Source: Dehalococcoidales bacterium | GTDB taxonomy: Bacteria; Chloroflexota; Dehalococcoidia; Dehalococcoidales; CSSed11-197 | NCBI GenBank assembly: GCA_028717385.1 | Contig: JAQUNW010000010.1 | Coordinates: 1-41,274 of the forward strand | Length of the DNA stretch: 41,274 bases | Direction: 5' to 3' | Translations under genes and position numbers: made by a program | The notes under the pieces: generated by a model | What the model was told of the DNA's origin: nothing | The model's database searches: none | What the model saw: the letters and a program-made list of their open reading frames with translations, nothing else | In this document: positions 16,036-23,158 of the stretch, piece after piece | Numbering within the stretch: position 1 is the first letter of the stretch | Layout: the number at the start of each line of letters is the position of its first letter

Positions 16036-16971
16036 ATGTTTTCGAGTATCAGATCAAACGGGCTACCGCCCAGCCGCTTGTTAACTTCACGCCCGAGATG
16101 GGGCGAGCGTATTATTGAAAAACTGATACTTCTCAACGGAATCCTGGCCATAGTGGTTCTGCTGGGTGTATTTTTTATTTTACTCAGGCAGGGAATCCCG
16201 GCTTTGATCGAAACTCCTGTTCATGAATTTCTGTTCGGTACTCACTGGTACCCGGTATCAGATCCTCCAACCTTCGGGATACTCCCGTTTTTCGTGGCTA
16301 CAATGTGGGTCACTGTAATCTCAACCGTTCTGGCAGTTCCCATCGGTGTTGGAGCTGCCATCTTTTTAGCCGAAGTTGCTCCCAGAAAGGTTGCCGATGC
16401 AGTCAAGCCTGTTGTAGAGCTTCTATCTGGTTTCCCTTCGGTAGTGATGGGTTTTATCGGTCTGGTACTTCTTTCGCCATGGGTGCAGAACACGTTAGGC
16501 CTCAATACCGGATTAACTGGCTTAACCGCTGGTATCATGCTGGCTATGATGAGCCTTCCTATTATCGTTAGTGTTTCTGAGGATGCACTTCGCGCAGTAC
16601 CGGATGAATTTCGCCAGGCTGCTTATGGACTTGGATCAACCAAGTGGGAGGTAATATGGCACGTATGTGTACCTTCTGCCCTCTCTGGAATCTCGGCAGC
16701 TATAATGTTGGGTGTTGGCCGCGCTATTGGTGAGACTATGACAGTGCTTATGGTTGCTGGTGGGGCACTGGCGCTACCGGAGCTCCCTACCGATCCGATG
16801 ATGCCGATGACTGCCGCCATTGCATCCGGGATTAGCAATGCAGTACAGGGCGGACCTCAATATCATGCATTGTTTGCTATCGGTCTTATTCTCTTTTTTC
16901 TTACACTTTTTGTAAATCTGATCGCTGCGCGTGTTCTGGATAGACAAAAGCGCAAGTTTGCGGCTGGATAG
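16036..16971 (+). CDS. pstC: phosphate ABC transporter permease PstC
   Basis: This 311-residue inner-membrane permease has six predicted membrane helices and a BPD_transp_1 domain. The cytoplasmic EAA loop is seen in EFRQAAYGLGSTKWEVIWHVCVPSALSGI, split by its usual glycine. The PstC signature VELLSGFPSVVMGF is present. It pairs with PstA (2 nt downstream) and the ATPase PstB to import phosphate. The N-terminal cytoplasmic tail before the first helix is about 30 residues. Confidence 0.95.
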   Translation: MFSSIRSNGLPPSRLLTSRPRWGERIIEKLILLNGILAIVVLLGVFFILLRQGIPALIETPVHEFLFGTHWYPVSDPPTFGILPFFVATMWVTVISTVLAVPIGVGAAIFLAEVAPRKVADAVKPVVELLSGFPSVVMGFIGLVLLSPWVQNTLGLNTGLTGLTAGIMLAMMSLPIIVSVSEDALRAVPDEFRQAAYGLGSTKWEVIWHVCVPSALSGISAAIMLGVGRAIGETMTVLMVAGGALALPELPTDPMMPMTAAIASGISNAVQGGPQYHALFAIGLILFFLTLFVNLIAARVLDRQKRKFAAG

Positions 16972-16973
16972 TC

Positions 16974-17828
16974 ATGAAAGTTTCTAATGTTAAAAGCAGA
17001 TATCTGACCCAGCGGGCAGCCATATCTGTCCTGGCTGTTTCATTGGCGCTGGTAGTGATACCGGTAATAGGGATAATCATCTACATGATAGCCAACGGCT
17101 ACAGCTCTCTGAGCTGGGAGTTCCTAACAGCCTCGCCTGCCCAGGCGGGTAAAGCCGGTGGGATTTTCCCAGCTATACTGGGTACGGTATATCTGATGCT
17201 GGGTACTATCCTGTTTGCCTTGCCGGTTGGAGTGATGGCCGGTATTTATCTTAGTGAATATACCCGGGCGAACTGGGTAACCCGTCTGATCAATATGGCT
17301 ATCATCAATCTGGCCGGGGTTCCCAGCATAGTATTCGGTTTATTCGGGCTGGCAGTTTTTGTGCTCGGTCTTAACCTCGGCATGTCCTTGCTTGCAGCCA
17401 GCCTGACTCTGGCTGCCCAAGCATTGGCTATGACCATTACTACCTCTCGGGAGGCTATTATGGCTGTCCCCAAAGAGTATCGGGAGGGGTCATTGGCTAT
17501 AGGAGTTTCGCGGTGGCAAACTATTCGCCATGTTGTATTGCCTCAGGCTTTCCCCGGGATTCTGACTGGAGCAATACTTGCCATGAGCAGAGCAGCCGGG
17601 GAAACGGCGCCCATAATAGTGGTAGGGGCGGCTTTTCTGGTTGGCGGTTTGCCGGGTTCTCCCTTCGATCGTTTCATGGCCTTGCCGTATCACCTGTATA
17701 CGGTTTCTGCTCATATCCCGGGTATGCCCGGAGAAATAAAGTGGGGTGTTGCTCTGGTTCTTATTGCAATGGTTCTCTTCTTTAACATCCTGGCCGGTAT
17801 AGTACGCATAAAAGCCCGCAAGAGGTAG
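16974..17828 (+). CDS. pstA: phosphate ABC transporter permease PstA
   Basis: This 284-residue second permease subunit of the Pst importer has six membrane segments, the family motif AGVPSIVFGLFGLAVFV, and the EAA loop EYREGSLAIGVSRWQTIRHVVLPQA. It starts 2 nt after pstC ends. The following pstB begins 5 nt downstream. The length is typical, and no irregularity is seen. Confidence 0.95.
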   Translation: MKVSNVKSRYLTQRAAISVLAVSLALVVIPVIGIIIYMIANGYSSLSWEFLTASPAQAGKAGGIFPAILGTVYLMLGTILFALPVGVMAGIYLSEYTRANWVTRLINMAIINLAGVPSIVFGLFGLAVFVLGLNLGMSLLAASLTLAAQALAMTITTSREAIMAVPKEYREGSLAIGVSRWQTIRHVVLPQAFPGILTGAILAMSRAAGETAPIIVVGAAFLVGGLPGSPFDRFMALPYHLYTVSAHIPGMPGEIKWGVALVLIAMVLFFNILAGIVRIKARKR

Positions 17829-17833
17829 TGTGA

Positions 17834-18664
17834 ATGAATATACAAAATTCTATTGTTGTCAACAATCCTTCTGCCGATGTGCGGTCAGCAGGGAGCGATG
17901 TTCGGCTTCGCATGGAAAAGGTCAATTTGTATTATGGTGATTTCCACGCAGTTAAAGATATCTCTCTGGATATCGGTGACCGTTCTATTACTGCTATCAT
18001 CGGACCTTCGGGTTGCGGGAAATCATCCATGCTGCGGCTTTTCAACCGCATGAATGATCTTATACCATCAGCACGAGTTGAAGGACTGGTGGAATTCGAT
18101 GGCGTGGATGTCTACCAGGCTGGGATCGATGTAGTAGAACTGCGCAAACGAGTGGGTATGGTGTTCCAAAAACCTAATCCTTTCCCAATGTCGATATACG
18201 ACAATGTTTGTTTCGGACCAAAGCGACACGGTATTCGTAATAAACGCGCACTGGACGAGATTGTTGAAAAAAGCCTCATCCAGGCTGCTCTATGGGATGA
18301 GGTTAAAGATAAGCTTGATCAGTCTGGCTTATCTATTTCGGGCGGGCAGCAGCAGCGGTTGTGTATTGCCAGGGTACTGGCAGTTGAACCTGAAGTAATT
18401 CTAATGGACGAACCATGTTCCGCACTGGATCCGATCGCTACTTTAAAAATAGAAGACTTGATGAGAACTCTTTCGGCCAACTATACTATCGTCATTGTTA
18501 CTCACAATATGCAACAGGCGGCGAGGGTGTCGGATATGACCGCATTTTTGATGGTAGGGGAAGACCGAGCTGGAATGCTAGTGGAATATGGGCTAACCAG
18601 TGAAATTTTTACCAATCCCAAGAATAGAAAAACAGAAGATTACATAACCGGCCGTTTCGGTTAA
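17834..18664 (+). CDS. pstB: phosphate ABC transporter ATPase PstB
   Basis: This 276-residue ATPase drives phosphate import. It contains Walker [11 protein letters not shown]-loop [18 protein letters not shown] signature [14 protein letters not shown], Walker [14 protein letters not shown] and the switch histidine in IVTHNM. An N-terminal extension of about 25 residues precedes the ABC domain and is poorly conserved. It sits in the operon between pstA and phoU, with spacing of 5 and 15 nt. Confidence 0.97.
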   Translation: MNIQNSIVVNNPSADVRSAGSDVRLRMEKVNLYYGDFHAVKDISLDIGDRSITAIIGPSGCGKSSMLRLFNRMNDLIPSARVEGLVEFDGVDVYQAGIDVVELRKRVGMVFQKPNPFPMSIYDNVCFGPKRHGIRNKRALDEIVEKSLIQAALWDEVKDKLDQSGLSISGGQQQRLCIARVLAVEPEVILMDEPCSALDPIATLKIEDLMRTLSANYTIVIVTHNMQQAARVSDMTAFLMVGEDRAGMLVEYGLTSEIFTNPKNRKTEDYITGRFG

Positions 18665-18679
18665 AAGAGGAGGGGGATA

Positions 18680-19342
18680 ATGAGGAAGAATTATGAACGT
18701 GCCCTGAAAGCCCTGCAGGATGAAGTACTGGTGATGGCCAGCATGGTGGAAAAATCTATCATGCGGTCGATTGAAGCCCTCAAGAACCGGGACCTGGAAC
18801 TTGCCCGCCAGATCATCGCTGATGATGAAGCCATCAATAACAAACGCTTCGATATAGAAGAGCAGTGTGTAGAGTTGATCGCTACCCAGCAGCCCATGGC
18901 TGTGGACCTGCGTATCATAATCGCGATACTCAACATGCTGGTTGACCTGGAGCGTATCGGAGACCATTCCGAGGGGATCGCCAAGATCACTATAATGGTA
19001 GGGGATGAACCTCCGATCAAACCCCTGATAGACCTTCCACGGATGGCGGAGAAAGCCTGCCAGATGCTTCGAGAGGCGATGGATGCTTTTATCGGCCGGG
19101 ATGTGGCTCTGGCAAAAAAAATATGCGATGATGACGAAGAAGTAGATGCTCTCTATGAGCAGGTTTTCAGAGAACTGCTCATCATAATGGCAGAAAACCC
19201 CAAGACTATAAAAAGGGCAACCAGGCTTATCTGGGTAGCCCATAACCTCGAGCGGAGTGCGGATCGCATAACCAATATATGCGAACGAGTGGTATTTATC
19301 GCGACCGGTCACATGGAAGATATCGGCGCTTCCAAATACTAG
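18680..19342 (+). CDS. phoU: phosphate transport regulator PhoU
   Basis: This 220-residue protein is made of two PhoU three-helix repeats (about 1-110 and 115-220). The metal-binding motifs appear as the acidic DLERIGDHSEGIAK in repeat one and NLERSADRITNICE in repeat two. PhoU relays Pst transport state to PhoR and represses the regulon when phosphate is plentiful. A strong GAGGAGGGGG ribosome site lies just upstream. It is the last gene of the mgsA-pst operon. Confidence 0.96.
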   Translation: MRKNYERALKALQDEVLVMASMVEKSIMRSIEALKNRDLELARQIIADDEAINNKRFDIEEQCVELIATQQPMAVDLRIIIAILNMLVDLERIGDHSEGIAKITIMVGDEPPIKPLIDLPRMAEKACQMLREAMDAFIGRDVALAKKICDDDEEVDALYEQVFRELLIIMAENPKTIKRATRLIWVAHNLERSADRITNICERVVFIATGHMEDIGASKY

Positions 19343-19387
19343 TTCGTATAAAGAATTCTACACCCTTATTAGAGTAATAATTTCTTT

Positions 19388-19417
19388 TTGACGGCTCTGT
19401 ATACCCTGTGATATTAT
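19388..19417 (+). promoter_or_regulatory. hisH-glt-hisF operon promoter
   Basis: TTGACG (19388-19393) and TATTAT (19412-19417) are separated by 18 bp. The predicted start of transcription (about 19424) falls inside the adjacent 34-bp palindrome, so the operator would begin at the -10 box. The hisH ATG is 47 nt from the predicted start. Confidence 0.6.
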
Positions 19418-19449
19418 AAAAATACGGTAAACGTTTACCGTATTTTTAT
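19416..19449. promoter_or_regulatory. 34-bp perfect palindrome with LacI/GalR-like core (candidate operator)
   Basis: Both 17-nt arms match without a mismatch (19416-19432 and 19433-19449). The centre GTAAACGTTTAC has the AA-CG-TT core typical of LacI/GalR/CcpA-family operators. The arms end in A- and T-runs, so in RNA this could also fold as a hairpin with U-rich tail and act as a terminator for phoU in either direction. The good promoter immediately to its left makes an operator over the hisH start site the better reading. Confidence 0.65.
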
Positions 19450-19470
19450 GTTTTAAGTCTGGTGAAAAGC

Positions 19471-20088
19471 ATGATCGCAGTAATCGATTATGGGGCTGGC
19501 AATATCAAAAGCGTGCTAAACGCTATCAAGCACGTGGGCTTGGAGCCTTTGGTTACCAATAATCCTCAAGAAGTATTAACGGCAGAAAAAGTCGTTTTTC
19601 CCGGCGTTGGCGCTGCAGCCAGTACTATGGCAAGTTTGAGAGTATTAAAGCTGGACAAGGCGATTTATGAATATGTCTCATCCGGAAAGCCTTTCTTGGG
19701 AATATGTATTGGTATGCAGGTTCTATTTGATTACACGGAAGAAAACGGCGGTTGTAATTGTCTGGGTATTATCCCGGGCAGAGTGAAAAAGCTTCCCGCT
19801 GGCCAAAAGATACCGCATATAGGCTGGAATCAGGTCCATCAGGTAAAACCTCACCAGCTGTTTTCCGGCATAGAAGATAACGATAATTTCTATTTCGTTC
19901 ATAGTTATTATGCGCATCCTGGTGATGATTCGCTGGTGCTCGCCAGTACTTTTTATGGTATTGATTTTTGTTCAGCCATTGTCTATGGAAAGCTGGTAGC
20001 GACACAATTCCATCCGGAAAAAAGTGGAAAAAACGGCTTGAAAATATATGAAAATTTTTTGTTTGGTAGCGGAGGAATGAAATACTAG
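19471..20088 (+). CDS. hisH: imidazole glycerol phosphate synthase, glutaminase subunit
   Basis: This 205-residue class I glutamine amidotransferase makes ammonia from glutamine for HisF in histidine synthesis. The catalytic cysteine is in LGICIGMQ (Cys79), and the His and Glu of the triad are in FHPEKSG near residue 185. The N-terminus MIAVIDYGAGN is the standard HisH start, so ATG 19471 is chosen over the in-frame GTG 19462. Its partner hisF lies 5.7 kb downstream in the same apparent operon, separated by glutamate-synthase-like genes. Confidence 0.95.
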   Translation: MIAVIDYGAGNIKSVLNAIKHVGLEPLVTNNPQEVLTAEKVVFPGVGAAASTMASLRVLKLDKAIYEYVSSGKPFLGICIGMQVLFDYTEENGGCNCLGIIPGRVKKLPAGQKIPHIGWNQVHQVKPHQLFSGIEDNDNFYFVHSYYAHPGDDSLVLASTFYGIDFCSAIVYGKLVATQFHPEKSGKNGLKIYENFLFGSGGMKY

Positions 20089-20090
20089 CC

Positions 20091-20204
20091 GTGCCGATAC
20101 AAAATGATAACTCCCGGATTACTGTTGAAAACGAGCAAACAGTCGGCATCAAGGTTAAAGCAGTAGGATTAACACCGAAGCCGAAACCATCTGCAGGGGA
20201 GTAA
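20091..20204 (+). CDS. small 37-residue ORF between hisH and the glt genes
   Basis: A GTG-started ORF fills the gap exactly: 2 nt after the hisH stop and 2 nt before the next ATG. The 37-residue product begins VPIQNDNSRITVENEQ and ends in a proline-lysine run, TPKPKPSAGE. There are no cysteines and no membrane segment. GGAGGA at 20071-20076 lies 14 nt upstream of the GTG, farther than ideal. No family is recognised. The tight packing favours a real gene or a decayed domain, but chance cannot be excluded. Confidence 0.4.
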   Translation: MPIQNDNSRITVENEQTVGIKVKAVGLTPKPKPSAGE

Positions 20205-20206
20205 CT

Positions 20207-21619
20207 ATGCCTGAAAAGTATCATATAAATATAAACGAAACACCAGCCCGGTTTCCGCTGGTAAGCAAATACGCTATCGTAGAAACCAGGGAAAAATGCA
20301 CTGGTTCCTGTCGCAAATGCGTCAGAAAAAACTGCGCATTTGGGGTATTTAAACTCAATTCCCATAATATGCAAAAGGCGAAAGAGCGGCAATACCTGTA
20401 TGGCTGCGAGGGTTGTTTCAGGTGTGTACAGGAATGCCCTGGTGGTGTTTTTTCCCGTGTGAAAAATCCGGATTGGGATAATCTGGGTGGTGGTTACTGG
20501 ACTCCGGATATAATTCACCAGACTTGGAAGCAGGCTGAAAATGGCAGGGTTCCTGTTTCTGGAGCGGGGTATCGCGGTAAATTTGCTGCCTGTGGATTCG
20601 ATTCTATTTGGACTGATATGAGTGAAATTGTTCGTCCGACGCGGGACGGAATTCACGGCAGAGAGTACATAAACACCTCGGTTGATATTAACCGCAGGCC
20701 TCACCACTTGTCGTTTTCTCAGGATGGCAAGCTGGACAGGAGCTATACCACTGTGGTTGAAATTCCTATCCCTCTGTTATTTGAAGTTCCAAAATTTGGA
20801 ATTATCAATCGCAGAGTTCTAAATGCTATGGTTTCTGCAGCTTCTGAGTTGGAAACACTTATGTTTCTACGTCCGGAGGAATATAGTGATGACCTTGAGC
20901 CTTTAGCATCCAGTATTGTTCCACGCCTGAAGGCAAGCAATCAGGTTCAGTTTAACAACTTAATAAAAAAATGTCGGATAGTAGAAATTGACTACTGCGA
21001 AAATATTTTACAAATCATAATAGCGGCGAAAACCATCAATCCAGATGTGTTAATAAGTGTCGGCATTGAGCTTGATGGTAAAGCGGTTGAGCGTGCTATT
21101 GAAACGTCGGAGCTTGATGAAGTGGACTTGCTTCACTTCTATGCTGACGCTAACGGTAATGGGCTTGGCTCCAATCAGCCGCGGTTTTTGAGCTCCTTGA
21201 TTCAGGAAATGCATTCGGCGCTCGTCGAAAGAGGATTGCGTTTTCGTACCAACCTGGTTTTTTCCGGGGGAATTGCACTGGCGGAGCACCTTGCCAAGGC
21301 GATTATTTATGGAGCTGATGCGTTAGCGATTTCTACTCCGTTGTTGTTGGCACTTGAATGCCACATGTGCTATCGATGTCTCTCCGGAGAATCTTGCCCG
21401 GTATCCATGGAAGAAATCCCGGAAAACTGGGGCCGTCAGCGGATACTAAACCTGGCGGGGGCATGGCGTGACCAGCTTATAGAGGTGATGGGGGCAATGG
21501 GGATAAGAGAAGCGCGGCGTTTAAGGGGGGATATAGGGCGCTCAATGTGTTTTGAGAACCTTGAAAAAGAGTGTTTTGGGCCAATTTTTGGCAAGAGTGT
21601 GGCGAAAGGTTCGGTTTAA
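20207..21619 (+). CDS. divergent glutamate synthase domain 2 (GltB2-like) paralogue with ferredoxin-type N-terminus
   Basis: This 470-residue protein has an N-terminal cysteine-rich region, CTGSCRKCVRKNC and CEGCFRCVQECP (about 31-81), likely [4Fe-4S]-binding. A glutamate-synthase FMN-type barrel follows. The barrel is degenerate. The SFG motif, the KQGAKPG loop and the GGTGA motif of active GltS are missing. The last is replaced by ADANGNGLGSNQPR. The C-terminal cluster CHMCYRCLSGESCP is kept and has four cysteines rather than the usual three. It probably partners the intact paralogue next door as a structural or electron-carrying subunit, which is an inference. An independent enzymatic role is possible. 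Confidence 0.75.
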   Translation: MPEKYHININETPARFPLVSKYAIVETREKCTGSCRKCVRKNCAFGVFKLNSHNMQKAKERQYLYGCEGCFRCVQECPGGVFSRVKNPDWDNLGGGYWTPDIIHQTWKQAENGRVPVSGAGYRGKFAACGFDSIWTDMSEIVRPTRDGIHGREYINTSVDINRRPHHLSFSQDGKLDRSYTTVVEIPIPLLFEVPKFGIINRRVLNAMVSAASELETLMFLRPEEYSDDLEPLASSIVPRLKASNQVQFNNLIKKCRIVEIDYCENILQIIIAAKTINPDVLISVGIELDGKAVERAIETSELDEVDLLHFYADANGNGLGSNQPRFLSSLIQEMHSALVERGLRFRTNLVFSGGIALAEHLAKAIIYGADALAISTPLLLALECHMCYRCLSGESCPVSMEEIPENWGRQRILNLAGAWRDQLIEVMGAMGIREARRLRGDIGRSMCFENLEKECFGPIFGKSVAKGSV

Positions 21620-21620
21620 A

Positions 21621-23156
21621 ATGGAAACGAGAAAAGAAGTGGTAGAGTTTCCCCTGGCTAAACTGGCGCCTTCTCGTTACCATAATACAATCAGTCAATA
21701 CATTATCAAACGGAGCGCAAGCTGTAATGAATGTGGATTATGTGCAAGGCTTTGCCCTCAAGGTGTTCACTCTTCCGGCAATGTGTATTCTGGCGCCCTG
21801 AAACCGTATATGGATCGTTGTACAGGATTTGAATGTGCCGCAAATGAATACTATTGCATTGATCGTTGCCCGCAGAAGGCATTGTCAATACAGCTAAATC
21901 CATTGCTCGAAACACTGGGCGACTACCGCTGGACAGCAGAGATGCTGTTGGGGCACTGGGTTATGGCAGAAACTGGAGACTTGCCGGTCACAAAGCTTGA
22001 ATACAGCACGGGTAAATCCAATGGGGGATTTGACCGCATACGTTTTAAGACACCCAGGCAAAATGATTATCTGCACATTCCCGATAAAGAGATAGATACC
22101 AGCGTAAAGCTGAATCGCAGAAATGATGGGCGCCTGCCACTTTCGATAAACATTCCGGTTTACGGGGGTGGTATGTCATTTGGTTCAACGGCTCTTCCGG
22201 TGTTAATAGGGCGTGCGCGAGCTGCCAAAAAGCTGGGTACTCTTACCTGCACCGGTGAAGGGGGCTACCATGATAAAATTCTGCCCTATGCCGGTAATGT
22301 AATTACCCAGGTGGCTACCGGACTCTTCGGTGTCAGAGAAGAAACAATCAGACGTGCTCCAATGGTTGAGTTTAAATATGCCCAAGGAGCCAAGCCCGGT
22401 CTTGGCGGGCACTTATTAGGCGACAAGGTTACCGCTGAAGTGGCTGCAATACGTCAAACGGTAATCGGCAATGCACTCTTCTCTCCCTTTCCGTTCCATA
22501 GCGTTTATTCAGTAGAAGATCACAAGAAACAGGTGGACTGGGTAAAACAAGTAAATATTGAAGGACTGATATCCGTGAAAGTATCCACCCCTGTTGACTG
22601 CGATATGGTTGCAGTTGGCATCTATCATGCCGGAGCCCACGTGATTCATTTCGATGGCAGCTACGGTGGTACTGGCGCTGCACCGGATATAGCTAAAAAG
22701 AATATTGCCATGCCGATCGAATACGCCATTCCCAGGGTGCACCGATTTCTTGTATCCGAGGGCATTCGGGATCAGATAACTCTGATCGCGAGCGGGGGAA
22801 TACGCTCTGCCATGGATGTCGCTAAGGCGATTGCACTTGGCGCCGATGGTGTGGTTATCGGTACTGCGGAATTGGTTGCCGTGGAATGCGTGCGTTGCGG
22901 CCATTGCGAGAGTGGGCGGGGGTGCCCCAGAGGTATCGCCACTACCGATTCGGAACTTGGGCAGGTAATTAGCGAGGAATGGGCAGAGCGGCGCATCGTT
23001 AACATGTATTTAGCCTGGCGCAAGCAATGGTGTGAACTTTTACGACAATACCGAATGCGCAGCATAAAGGAGTTGGTCGGCCGCAGCGATCTGCTGGTGC
23101 ACCTGGATTATCTGGAAGAACAAGAAAGAAATAATTATCTATCTTACGGTGGCTAA
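21621..23156 (+). CDS. glutamate synthase domain 2 (FMN/Fe-S catalytic subunit, archaeal type)
   Basis: This protein has 511 residues from ATG 21621. An in-frame TTG at 21552 would overlap the previous gene. The N-terminus has ferredoxin-type motifs CNECGLCARLCP and later CIDRCP. The FMN barrel carries GGGMSFGSTALPV, QGAKPGLGG, FPFHSVYSVED, SYGGTGAAPDI and ASGGIRSAMDVAKAIALGAD. The cluster motif CVRCGHCESGRGCP has four cysteines, whereas the canonical GltS 3Fe-4S site has three. It catalyses reductive transfer of ammonia to 2-oxoglutarate, with the glutaminase in the next gene. No GltD-like NADPH subunit is nearby, so ferredoxin is the likely donor. Confidence 0.88.
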   Translation: METRKEVVEFPLAKLAPSRYHNTISQYIIKRSASCNECGLCARLCPQGVHSSGNVYSGALKPYMDRCTGFECAANEYYCIDRCPQKALSIQLNPLLETLGDYRWTAEMLLGHWVMAETGDLPVTKLEYSTGKSNGGFDRIRFKTPRQNDYLHIPDKEIDTSVKLNRRNDGRLPLSINIPVYGGGMSFGSTALPVLIGRARAAKKLGTLTCTGEGGYHDKILPYAGNVITQVATGLFGVREETIRRAPMVEFKYAQGAKPGLGGHLLGDKVTAEVAAIRQTVIGNALFSPFPFHSVYSVEDHKKQVDWVKQVNIEGLISVKVSTPVDCDMVAVGIYHAGAHVIHFDGSYGGTGAAPDIAKKNIAMPIEYAIPRVHRFLVSEGIRDQITLIASGGIRSAMDVAKAIALGADGVVIGTAELVAVECVRCGHCESGRGCPRGIATTDSELGQVISEEWAERRIVNMYLAWRKQWCELLRQYRMRSIKELVGRSDLLVHLDYLEEQERNNYLSYGG

Positions 23157-23158
23157 CT

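Noticed and set aside
19769-20707. A 312-codon minus-strand open frame opposite hisH and the first gltB2 gene
   Set aside because: It lies fully antisense to two well-supported genes, has no recognisable domain and no ribosome site. It is a shadow of the coding strand.
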